In this document: positions 12,339-24,680 of the stretch, in pieces
How positions within the stretch are numbered: the first letter of the stretch is position 1
How the letters are laid out: each line of letters opens with the position of its first letter
Assembly (NCBI GenBank): GCA_013397845.1
Contig: VZTG01006696.1
Location: 1-64,000, forward strand
DNA: 64,000 bases
Direction: 5' to 3'
From: Melanocharis versteri
Taxonomy: Eukaryota; Chordata; Aves; Passeriformes; Melanocharitidae
Made by a program: the position numbers and the translations under genes
The notes under the pieces: generated by a model
Told to the model about the DNA's origin: nothing
What the model saw: only the letters and a program-made list of their open reading frames with translations
The model's database searches: none

Positions 12339-15300
12339 CATAAGCCCTGCTTGGTTTTCCACTTTAAGTTATTCTCCATTTCACACAGAATCTTTTGCAT
12401 TTTTTAATGTTATTAAGCACATAACATAGAGGAACTAAAGGATTAATTTTTCAGTATGATATTTCATGCAGTTGTGAAGGAGATTTTATAGAATAATAAA
12501 ATCACATGATAACTAGTTGGGTATAACAAGTCAGTCTCCCTCTGTCAGCACAATTACTCCTGTTTCAAATCAGAAATTCTTTCTATATTCTTATAAGCTC
12601 AAATGGATTCAAGTTAAATGCCTGCCTTTTTTATTTCCCTAAATGGACACATATTTTTCCTGTTACACTCTCTGTCATAATACAGAGTAAGAAAAGTGTT
12701 TTGCTTGTATGTTATTTTTTTAACTAAGTATTTTGTCCTCTTTGAAATCCTTTGAAAAACAGCAAAAGAACACATCTACCAAGAACAGCAGCCACAGGAG
12801 AAAAGCCTTGGGTTCAGAAAAAGAATGGTTCAGGCTCAATAGGCCTAATTTTACAGTGAATTTTCTTATGGCCAGAGAGATAACCAAGGGCTCTGAAGGA
12901 GCCTCAACCTGTATTATTTAGTTAAAAGGAATTCTGTGTGGTGGACAACTTAAAGTAATCACAGCAGAGGAAAGCACAGTGCATAAATCAGGAGGAGGAC
13001 AAAACAATCAAGAATCTTAGAGAGTCCAACAGCACAGATCATCAGCAGCAGCTATGGTAGAAACTATTCTTGAAATTCAGTATTTTGGGCCTTGGTGTGT
13101 AGAAGAGCCCTTTGTCCTTCAGCAAGTTTTGAGGGTTATCTGAAGGACACATTCTTCTCTGCTCTTTTTAAGAATCCTATGCTAGTTACACATCCTTTTC
13201 TCGGGTCTTCAGAAGAAACAAAGATAGTCTTAGTTCAGTAAGTTTACAGCTACCCTGCAGACAGTGCACATCGCCAAGCAATCTTTTTTGTATAGTTTCC
13301 AGTCCAACAACAGACTCCTCTGTGTTTATCATTAAATTACATTGTCAATCAAAGCAAGAATTCTTAAGCCTTATCACTTACTCAGACTAGATTTTAACTG
13401 ATCATCCTCTATCCTTGTGCATCATTTCACTATCAACAGCACAACCCTTCAATCCAGAGGAAGAGGAGTGCTCAGAGGATATAAATGTGTTAAATTCCCT
13501 TCAGCACATTTCATTAATAAGCTCGTTTGCTTGTCTGCCACATAATCCTTGGTCGGGGAAACAAGCACAAATGCAGCCCCATAGCTTCAAAGCACACATT
13601 AAGCCATCTAAGTAAACACAGATACAGCAAGATAAGCATTTAGCAGGAAATGCACATTATTGCCAGGGCACATGGTCCTAGTGAAGATAATTTTTTGCAT
13701 ACTTCTATGGTCACTGATATGCTGCACACACACTTGCAACAACATCCATGTTCTTAGCATATCTCAACACACATACATAACTCTTGGGAAAACAGAAACG
13801 GAAAATTAATTACTGACCTGTACTACATCTCCTATTTGCTCCTGTAACCTTTCTTCCTTATTCTTTAACATGAAATAATGTACTTTTACAAGCAAACCAA
13901 GAAGAGTTCACATGACAATACTGTAATGTAAGCAGCAAGGTCTGTATGTGCAGACCACTTGTGAATTACCAGAAGAGCAATCAGACATTTCAGAAGCTTT
14001 CACAAGAGCCTCATGGATCCTGGGGTTGCATGGTTTATGTCCCCTGAGCATTACATAATGCATGGAATAAACCACAGTTGGGGTACAGGTCAGGCTTGGA
14101 TAAATCAACACCAAATTTTGCTGAACGTATCCAAACACCACAGTGAGCTATCTTCCTCCCTGTTACTTGCCACATTTAGCCCGTGTTACTCCTTTACAAC
14201 ATTTTGTGGCTTATTCTCCTGCACATCTCTGCTCAGTGTTTTATCCATAACCCAGTGTTTTTCTGCACAGTCCCCATCACGTCCTGTAATTTAAACTAAA
14301 AGCTGTAGCAATCACTCTAGCAAGTTTTTACAGGGAAAAAAGACCTTCTGCCAGGTCCCTGGAAGCACACTAGCCAAATTACTTGACAGTCCTGGAGTGG
14401 AAGCAGGATAGCTGGAAATGTCATGTGCTCCTCAGCATTTGGAACAAGGGTGTCATAACTGGGCCTCAGAAATCTTTTACCGGTGTGATTCACTTTAATT
14501 TGAAAGCCATGCCTCCTTTGGCAGGAAGATACAAAGCCCATTCAGCTAAGTATTGAGGTTATCTTGAGGACTATAGACTTCTTAGCAAGAAGACCATCAA
14601 GAGTCTGTGACCTATTTTCTTCAGAAATCACCAGCCAAGTAGGATTTTATAGAGCCATTCCCGCCCTGTTCGGAAACACTGGTTCTAGATATGCTTCAGT
14701 TACACTGTACCAGGGGATCTCACATCAGTATTACTGTCTTTGCAAATGTTTACAACAGGGTTTCAGTTTTATCAGTTAGTCATGTCCTGACCAGGCAGAA
14801 ACTTCAAACAAGTTACCCATTTATTTGCTGTACAGTACTCACAATACTTTGTAAAAAAATTGGAACAAAAATCTCAGCTTTTTTTATTCCTTTTCCCTTG
14901 TACATTCAGCTTTTGAAGCTAAGTGTGCTGGTCTGTTTTCACTTATTTTTAAAAAAGCATTGTACACAGTACAATATCAGACCAGTTATGGTTTATATAT
15001 GTGAACATATGTGGCTACATTCTTTCTCTTTAAGTAAACAGTGAGCAGCAGAGTAGTCTGTAACCTTTTGGAAAAAAACGTCACCATTGGAAAAAATGAC
15101 TTCGTAGATGGCTTCATGCAATTGTGGCTACAATTCATTATGCCAAAGATGGGAAATAAAGAAAAGAGCACAGCAGTCCGTCAGACCCTGCTGAGGCAAA
15201 CACATGAGAATCATTACACATACACATACACTCCCAAAATAACCTCAGAGCCTAGCTTCTGGGTGGGGAGGTGGTAAATTCAAATTAAGGCAGAATCCCT

Positions 15301-18300
15301 GGACAAAGTCCATCTCTGATGTAACTCACTGGGGGCCCCTGAAACCATCAGAGCCAACTAAGCAGAGCAGTCTGGCAGCACAGATGGAAGATGCTGCTCT
15401 GCAGGCAGGTGCAGACAGTGCTAAGCAATGTCACCCCTGCCTATGGCTGAAAGGATGCCAGCACTGAAGTGAAGACAGGCTTTTGAGTACCTGTACCTTG
15501 AAAAATTTTTCACGATCTTCCATCTCTGCAACATATTAGAGCTCTGAATAAGCAATAGCTGCAGACAGTAGCTTGCAGCCTCAAATCCAAATTTCTTTTT
15601 TGCAGAAGGCAAATGCTTTTGTCAGTTAAGTCTTTAACAGACTTTTCTGCTGTCTTGCCTAGAGTTACAATTTCACTCATCAAGATGAAAGAAGGCATTA
15701 ATCAAATGTTAATTCCACCATTTTGTCTCAGTGCCCACCAAAGGAAAGGAGCATTACAATGTGCTTTTTTTTTTTTCTTTTGGTATGAAGAGGCTTCAGG
15801 AAGATATCATACCTTCTAGCATAACCCTTGTTCTCTGTATACTCCACAGCCATTTCAAACACATGGAAGCACTTCTAACTGCAAAGTTATCTGGGCATAC
15901 ATTCAGGAACACCTCTGTACCCTGGAGATCTTTGGAACACCTTGTATCCAGGAGAGAACTAAGATGTCAGAAAGAGTGTGATGGACACATTAAGCCTGAG
16001 GACAGTTTAACTAGCACAGGAAGGCTCAACAGTTATGTGAATCCCGGATGCTGGCCAAAGTATTCACTATTGTAGAACTTTCCAGATCACTGAAATGTAC
16101 ATTTTTGGTCAGACAATACCTGTAAGTAAACCAAGCTGCTGCTGCCAAATAGGAACAGGTAAGGACTGGACGATGTGACACAGCTGAAACACTGCAGAGA
16201 CACTGTCATCACGACTGCCAATAATGGCAGCCCCACCCAGACCTCTAGTTTTTATCATGTCAGGTGCAGCACTTTCAAGGGCGATAGGCAAGACGAAAAG
16301 GTATGAGAAGAAAATGTAAGAGACCTAAAGTGATTTGCCTTCAGTTTGGCATCAAATGATAGATATGGGAATAGGACCTAAGTGCCTGGCCTCTCAGAAT
16401 TCTGTTCTCTCCAGTCCACCTTCCTGTTTTCTTGAAGTAGGCTGTTGAAATTTTTTCCTCTCTTCCATATATTTCTAAAATGGAATGAAACCAGAGAGTC
16501 AACATGTAAGATTCCCAAGACATCATCCCTGAAGTGAAGGACACTAAGTCCTTGCCAATGGTCTAGCTGCCTAAACAAGAAAGTTGGAAATAAATTGAGG
16601 ATAATTTTTCCAATTCTCTTTCAAACTACAGAGAAGTAAACTTATGTCCCATCCCAATCCATCTCCACCCTCCTCAACATACAAAATATATGCCCTTCTG
16701 GTGAAGAAGCCAATTGAAAAATCCACTCTTCAGCTTGCATTACTCATTTTCCTGCACAGAAAAATTAGGAGATTTAAATTAAGCTGGCAGTAATAAAAAA
16801 GCTGCTGGAAATTTTACCAGGATGTGTAATTCAGACAGGTAATGCCACATCCAAAGGTTCTCATATTTTATTGGTGATAAAAGTAACACCCCCAACCCCA
16901 CCATGGAAAGTCAGATGGTTGGAGACAGTTTTCAGCCAGCTGACACTTTCATCCAAGGAAAATGCTTAGATTGGGAAAACAGCTGCTAACATGGATTTTT
17001 GCAGTATCTGTTGTACCAAGAACAATGTCAGCCAGGAGTGAATGGACTACCTTGGAAGCAAAATTATACACCTCTTCCTTTCCCTTCATGCTTTCCTTGC
17101 AAATGTAGAGAGTCACAGGAGACACCCAGAGCTGTGGCAATTACACTGCAGAGGCCAATTCCTGGAGTTGCTGCAGAGCACTGAGCTGCATGGTGAGCTG
17201 TGGCAAGTCCTTGCTCTTCTCTTCCAGAGAAGGGAAACGGTCTTGACATTGCCTTGCTAGGGCCCGGACTTCTTGTCTGACAGCTACTTAGTGTTTGGAG
17301 GGATGCTAATTTTATCAGCAGGCTCTGCAGAGAAGCTAGGTGGGTAATAATGGCCAACAAAAGGCCAGCGAGGGTAGGTTGGTTATTCTGCCTATCTGCC
17401 GAGTTGTTTAATAGTGTTTCACCCTGTAAACAAAGAAGATCTACAGCAACAGAAAACATACAGAGAAATTTCCTTACCCTTTACAATCTCACCCAGATGC
17501 CTGTTGATGCCATTTTAAAGAGATGGCATACAAATTCTCTGTACCTCACATGAGAAATTTGAAAGACTAACACACAAAAAAAGATTAAAATGAGACCTAT
17601 AAACATTCCATAAAACAAATAAATAAATAGAAACTTGACATCTGCTAACTATTGTCGCTCACAGTTGCTAATTTTGAATTTGGCAGAAATTCCATTTCCA
17701 GCAGTATTTTTCTGTATTTGTACAGTCTTACTCAACTCTGAAGCCAAATAACTCATTTCAGTCAGAATTGCTGCACAGTGTGGGGCCCGTTGCCTCTACT
17801 TGCAGTGTTTGTACCTTTCCATTTCCTATTGGAGATTTGTTGTGTCAAAGCAGTCCTGGATCTGGAGCTGCAGCAAGTAAACTTTATCCAGAGAGCTAAA
17901 ACTCATCTGAGCTCTTTCACTGAGCAGCCAATGTCAGCTGCAGTTGTTCGTCCTGGCTTGGCTGCCTACTTTCTCAGAGTATCACTGCAGCAGGACAAAC
18001 AGCCACGGCAACTGCTTCTTGCCAGCACTCAAAGAACAAATGACTCTGAAACTTTCATATATTGCTCAAGTCCAACTTAGTTTTTGCTGGATGACTTTCA
18101 TGATCTGTCAGTTTCTTCACTACCAACACTTCATAAGGTGAAATTCACTTTGCGTTTCTAGTTATTTACTTGGCTGTTAAAAATCAGACACTTTTTGCAT
18201 GTGCAAGTAGCTGATACTCTTTCCAAAAATCACTAATCTCTCAGACTAGGCAGATATCTGATATCCCCATTCATAGAGATTTTCTATGAACAGTGAATAA

Positions 18301-19097
18301 GGGGCAAGGCGTTTGACTCTGCATCTTTTCCTTTTCAACTGTGATTGGAATTGCTTTTGGCAGAATCCCTTAAGTAATGCGAATATGTCAGATATTAAAA
18401 GCTAAAATAAAAATCAGTGGAGCCTTCAAATAAATTACAAGCACATTAAATACAGTGCTGGCAACTCTAAAGGTCAGAAACACTGTTTTCTCTTGAATGC
18501 TTTTAACTTCCAGGCACAGAAATCCTTTCTGACCCATGCAGCTCAACACCTCAAAACACGGCAGAAGAAATATCACAAATGTAAATTAAATAACAAACCA
18601 TTTAATTGGCATTTGCCAGAAGGTAATCTTCCTGCTAAAGAAAAGTTTCACCCTTTGGACAGGAGGACCATGTTAGCAATCACTAAAATCCCAAGACAGG
18701 AACACAAAACAACTCTCCACTTTACTAGTCATCAGACAATACTTTCAAAACTGTCAACAGTCAGAATTTTGAGTAGATAAATATTCATATAAGTACTCAT
18801 GGGATTTTCCAAAAACATAAACAAACTCAATTCCCATGGAAGTTAACTGGCAGTAAGCACTAAAGGAGATTTTCTAATGCAATGAGGGATTTACCCGCCA
18901 TTTCTAAGTGCCTGGATATCTTTCAAACCTAAATAAAGTCCCTTGTGAAACAGCTTTCCGGAAGTGACTCTGGGTTAGCTGCGAACTCCAGTTCAGTTAC
19001 AGTGCACTGTGCAAACTGAAGGTAGTCCTCGCAGGACAGGAACTGATGAAAACTCTTCCCAGTGGGATTTGTGCCTGTTGGGGTGATGATGGTGCTC
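12339..19097. other. Gene-free sequence
   Basis: No recognised gene. The longest open frames (131 codons minus at 17064-17459; 117 plus at 14691-15044) match nothing known. A small local duplication (GAACATGTTGATAA / GAACACGTTGATAA) lies just before it at 12229-12270. Confidence 0.6.
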
Positions 19098-19132
19098 CTG
19101 GATCAGATCCTCAGCTGATGTAAATCAGTTCC
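19098..19132 (+). repeat. Ancient sauropsid repeat remnant
   Basis: CTGGATCAGATCCTCAGCTG and the next TGTAAATCAG closely follow a motif found in many old repeats of turtles, crocodilians and birds (CAGATCCTCAGCTGGTGTAAAT). Only the left part is kept. Confidence 0.4.
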
Positions 19133-20017
19133 CATCAGACCTTTCCAAGGTGTGTCTTTATATGGTTAAATCTAAAAGTTCAGAACCCTAAAGGCACAAA
19201 ATTTGGAATCCACATGCTAATAATAACTTTATGTAATGTCAGGCTTGAGGGATCCATGTTCCTATTAGTCGCCACTGAAGGAGAAACTGGAAACTAATGT
19301 TCCTTTCAGTGTTCACCTAGCAGCAACTTCTGCTGAAAATTAATCTTCCAGCTTGACGTTACCTAAGCACTTGGTTTTGAATTGATTTGGAAGCTTGTGT
19401 GTGTTGTCCACACACTAAAACATAGCACAAGCTTATGTATTCCTGCCCATAAAGAACACGTATACATGTTTTTTAAAAAAAAAATCAAGGAGAAGATGGC
19501 AAGCCTCTCTTTTGTGACTGATTTATCAGTTCCTGGCTTATGCATATTGCTATGCATTTCTTAGCAGAAAGCATCTTAGTGGAGGTGGGTTGCTCATATA
19601 TATGCATATATGCAAGTATTCCCAGTACAGAAGATGCCAGCCACTGGTCATCTAGACAACATCTTTGTAGAAGTGGAGAGGAATTTTTTCCATAAATATA
19701 TTTCTTCCTCTCCACCCTAAACTGAACTCCCTTAAACCCTCACTGCAGAGCTACTACATGCAACATATATCAAACATTCTAGGTGCCTGAATGAAATATA
19801 GAATTTGCAGCTCATCCCGAAACCTCCTCACATGAAAAAACAACAGGGAGGCATACACAATGCCCAGCCCTGCTTCATGCTGCAGACACTTAATGGTCCT
19901 CTGAGGGACATGGGCACGAGGCCAGTGTGCCCTCCAGTCACCCAGTGAAGCCTTTTCCCTGGTTTTACCTGCTCACATGAATGGGAACGCTTTATAACTA
20001 TTAATAGGAGAGAGCTC

Positions 20018-20250
20018 TGTATTACAATAGCACCTCTGAGGACATACTGAACCAGGTGCTACACAGATTACAAGTAGGAAGGAGACAGCTCTGCCTGGAA
20101 GAATATATGATCCTTACAGAGCAACCAAACCAACAAATCTAGGTAAATGACCAGCCTTTTAAAGATGTACTTGAGGCACAAAAAGATCAAGTAAAAGGAG
20201 ACCAAAATCACACAGGAAGGTTCATCAAGTCCAGAACTGGCTATTCCTTG
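20018..20250 (+). repeat. Ancient amniote interspersed repeat
   Basis: ATTACAATAGCACCTCTGAG, then CAGGTGCTACACA, GAAGGAGACAGCTCTGCC, TCCTTACAGAGC and finally CAAAATCACACAGGAAGG keep the order of a known old amniote repeat (AGCACCTAGAGGCC ... GTGCTGTACA ... AGACAGTCCCTGCC ... AAGGTCACACAGG). Mutated but colinear over about 230 bp. Family not named here. Confidence 0.5.
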
Positions 20251-23200
20251 CCAAGAATACCCACATCACCACTGCACAAGCTGAGCAATTACTTTTACTG
20301 CTTGACTGTGTAGAAAATGCTCTAATACATTCACCTCAGGTGACGTCCCAAAAGGTGCTGCTCTGTTTACTCGGACAGTAGTCTTTCACTAATTAAAATT
20401 AACATCTCTGTACCAGTCTAGAAATTAATTATAGAAATAAGTAAATAAATTAGATCACAACCATGTTACCATCTTCAAAAATATTTTTAAAAAAGAATGA
20501 ATTACCAAACACAATAATTGAACACAAAATCCTCTCTCCAGTGCAAATGCACACCAATTGCTCCAAATCCTCTTTAGTAATATGCAACAGGGGCCTCCTT
20601 CAATCACAGACATCCCAGATCCCAGTCTTTAGCTGAGCCACAGGGAAGTTAGATGTGTGGGACAAGCTGAAATGACCATGTTAGTCTGAATCTGGGACAT
20701 TTTCAGCCAAGTTTTGATTCTTAAGATCACAAAATAACTAAAACTTTTTTTTTTTCCCAAGCATGCTGCTATTACAAGGGTTTGAGTCAGCAGGAACACA
20801 TGCATATTTTTCAGAGAGTAATTTTTCCAGTGACTTAATGTCTGAATGAATTTATCATGAGACATGGAAGTGTCATTAACATTCGCCCCAAGCAAAAGAG
20901 TAGCTTTGAGTGTGTCCGCACACATTTGCGTCATTCCAGCCACAGTTCACTACCTTGAATACTCATTCCACCAGACTGTTTGGTCCTGGTAAACACAGGA
21001 CAAGTTTTCCTGGCTCCTGTACTTACTAAACCAAAGGAGCGTTTTGCTGACAAGTGTGTCACTGGTGTATTTCAGAATGCCAGAAAGCATTCGTAGGCTA
21101 TCTCTGAAAAAGTCTCTTTCATACAATATCACTAACCTGACTGGCACAGTAAGGAACAGAACTTTGGACTCTAAAGAGCCTTTCAATAAACCAGAAAAGT
21201 ATTTTGAAGATGGAAAGAGTGAATCTACAAGAACTTCCCAAAGATGAAAGGAAGCTATGCAGAAAGTGATTTGAAATTAAATTCCCCTCCTATGAATACC
21301 TAACATCTATGCCTTACTTACAAGGCACTGCTGCACCTTTCCAAACAAAAAATGCACGACTGAGACATTTTTGTAAAGCCAAGTTTGTCAATTTTTCCCA
21401 CTGGCCAGGATAATTTTGTTCCCATCCAACTGCAGCCAGAGATCTGTTCTGCATCAAGTGCAGATCCTCCCAGAACCTTCCCAGCGCTTTCCCCCCAAAT
21501 GTCAATAGCATGCAAATGAATTCCACATGCAAATGAGCAGCTCAGTGAATATGACAAAACTGTCCTGTTATTCCAGTTCTGTGGCTCCAGAAAAACAAGG
21601 CAGCTACACTACCTGTGTGTTACCTTTTATCCAAATGCTCCGTTAAGCACATAGTGGCCAGATTCAGAACAACATACACATCTTCCATTGTGTCCTCGTC
21701 CATGAGCTCACTTAGTAGAAAGCTAGGATTTATTACTCTGTTAGGTGGCAGGTAAAGGTAGCCAAATCCAGTTTCTAAAAGCAATAATATATTGTATGGG
21801 TCCTGATGATTCAGTTTCTTCACCCTGTGTAAAGGCCTGAATAGGCTTTGTATGAGTTTATATCAGGGTATTGGAACACAGAATCATCCTCTCCCCTGCT
21901 TGCTAAGCAGTCAAGTACTGATGGTTCCAATAATCTCCACAGCCTTCCCCTACAGACCCACAGTCACAGGCTGGGAAAGTTCTACCTCATTGCCCTCACA
22001 CCTTTCCATATCAGAGACATGCACCATGGAAGCTCTATCACAGTCCATATACAAAGCAATTCATGACAAAGCTTTAAAAACTTCGTGATGCATCCCATTA
22101 TGAACTAACGCTTTATTGTTTAGTTGTACCAAAACTTCTGGTACATTAGAAGCAAGAAGAACAATCTCAGATCCCCCTCTTGCTTAACCATTTAAGCTTC
22201 CATTGGATAAATGTGAATAAAGAGGCTGTGGATGTATCAAGAAAGGAAAGACCATAATTTTTTAAAGGAAACCACTGTCAACACCAAACAACGAATATTT
22301 TGAAAAACTGAACCACTTTGTGTAATATTTTTAAAAACTACTGGTAATTTATAGCTAGATTCTATTCCAGAAACTTTACAGCTACTCCTTTACAATAAGT
22401 ACACATTGTACTTTAACATAGTGGGTTTATAGCTCTTAACAGTTTAATTACATAGATTCTCAGAACTCATTTCTCTAGTGGTTCATTTCAGAGTTGTACC
22501 ATAGTACACTGCAAAAATTCAGATACCTTGTGTAAGCTCATGCAACAAAAAATTTTCTCCTGTCAGCAAGTCATTGCAGGAAACTTATTGGGTGACCCAT
22601 AAAACACATCCTATATACTCACAGTGCCCTACTGATTTCGGTAGAGTGTCAAATACATCAAACATACTGACAGTTCTCACAGTAAGAACATTAATAGCAC
22701 TTAAACTGAATCACTCTGGCCATTTTAAAAATCATTCAAAGCTAGTGTTCCCAGTACCAGCACTTCTTTTAACTAATCTATTAAGTCCCTGCAATTAGCC
22801 GTTATATAATTAATTTCAAAGAACAATTTACAAGGGCAGCATTTTGCTTTCCATCTGAATCCACAAAAATTATTAAAACTTTAATAATTCTTAGATGTTA
22901 AGGTCACCTGTTTAAAATAAACATCATCTGCTACGTAACAGAGACAACAGAGTTAATTGTGTTGCTGCAGAACTGGGGCACATATTTAGCATTAAGGAAT
23001 CTCAAGCAGCTGCAACGATCATAAGGTTCAAGAGCAATTCCTGTACTTTAAGAATGCAAAAGTTGTGCTGAAGTCTCACAGATCACTGGACTTCTGCCCA
23101 TTCTTCTCATAAAAATTAGTAAATATCCCACTGCATATGCCAAAGTTATACTAGGAAGTGGGAACACAGAGAAAAATGTTTGTGCAAAAAGCATCACTCT

Positions 23201-24329
23201 GATTTAATTTTCACATTAGTAAGAAAGATGTCATGGTCCCAGGATGTATCTATTCCAGAAAAAGCAAATATTAAGGCTTTATGTGATTCAGTTTGAAGAA
23301 ATCCCCAGACATCACGGCCAAGGAGTTCCAGGAAAACGTAGGTATTGATTTCAGAATAACTCCGTTTATGGATCAAAAAGCTTTTGCTTCCTTCACACTT
23401 TTTTTTTTTTAAGGTTAAAGGTTAATTTCTACTCAAGTAAAAATGCACTGTAGCCACAGTGTCTAACTGGAGTCCCCTGTCAGGGGCTGACTTAACAGAG
23501 AAGATTTGAGAAGGTTATCCCTCCCTGCTCAGCTCCTGTCATACGGGGGACATATTCCTAGGACTTCTGGTGGACATGCTACAGTGACAATACACAGCTC
23601 TCCTGTTCCTGCATCCACGCCAACCAATGCAGTTACACTGGGAAAGCCACCTGCCCCACAAACCCCTGTGGGAGTGGCCCTGCCACAGCTACACAGCAAT
23701 CCAGTTCCTTTTCCCCTGACAGAGGGTGTTTGTGTGTACCCACAATCAACAGTCCCCTGTCTCCAGTCTCATCAGGAGCCAAGGACTCTCCTCTTCAAAA
23801 GAACAGCTCAGCTGGTAATAAAAGCTGTTTGATCATCAAGTTCAAGAGCGAGGCATCAATCCTAATGGTCTCAGAGACAAGGCTGAAGCACTCTGACTGC
23901 CAGGCTGTGTCAAAGCATTCAGCTCCATATGGCACAGTACAGGAGCAAAGCCTCTCCCTCGGGAATATTTGGAGCCTGCTGTGGACAGAGCGCTGACGCT
24001 GCACATCAGTGAGGAAAACACGCTGCAGAGCAGGACTGAAAGCGCTGTGTGACCTTGGAAGAGCCTTGTGTCCCTGGGGAGATGCACAGCAGGAGCACAT
24101 CTCCCACAGAGTCCACAGCAGGATATATTTGGAACTATAAATACAACCTAATGTGAAGACATTATAATGCATTTTTTATTTACAGCTGTTAGGAACTTGC
24201 TTGTATCTCTGAAATCTCTTGGGTCTGTTCTTCCACCAGCCTTGCAAAATGGCTCGGAGCACTCCCCTCAGTTACTAGAAAAACAGTAGGAGCAAGCAAG
24301 ACTAAAAGGGGCTCTTGATAGAGACTGCT
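20251..24329. other. Gene-free sequence
   Basis: No recognised gene. A less AT-rich patch at 23460-24120 carries overlapping open frames of 108-125 codons on both strands, typical of local composition. A 12-T run lies at about 23399. Confidence 0.6.
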
Positions 24330-24680
24330 GGTTAATCATTTGCCCGTTAAATTAAACATGTAAACAAAGCTTCATAGCAGAGATGTTTGTTAGGGAGTAT
24401 TTATTAGCTCTTTCATGTTTCCCTTCTTAAAAGTTATTTTATTCTTCAAAATAGTATCTTGATGCTAATTTTATTACATTCAGCTTCAGCAATATAATCC
24501 TGTAGTATAAAGCATCACCAGTGGTTACGCAAGAAAAGGAAATTAAGAGCGAGCTCAAAGGCAGATATATGTCTGTTACAAGGTTTGTCAAAAATGTGCA
24601 TGTCCTGACAGATGCTGTGAGTTGAGTGATAATTACATACAGAGCTGAGATAATCACTGGGAAGGCCTGTGTAAAGTAAC
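24330..24680. promoter_or_regulatory. Possible conserved regulatory patch
   Basis: AT-rich but non-repetitive sequence with dense factor-like motifs: a FOX-type TGTAAACA at 24359-24366, TTAATCATT near 24331, and TGATAATTACA near 24629. The texture resembles avian conserved noncoding elements in gene deserts. Conservation itself cannot be seen here. Confidence 0.18.

Noticed and set aside
23506..24172. Overlapping frames of 108 and 125 codons on opposite strands
   Set aside because: They lie in a local patch richer in G and C, overlap antisense, and show no domain or splice context.
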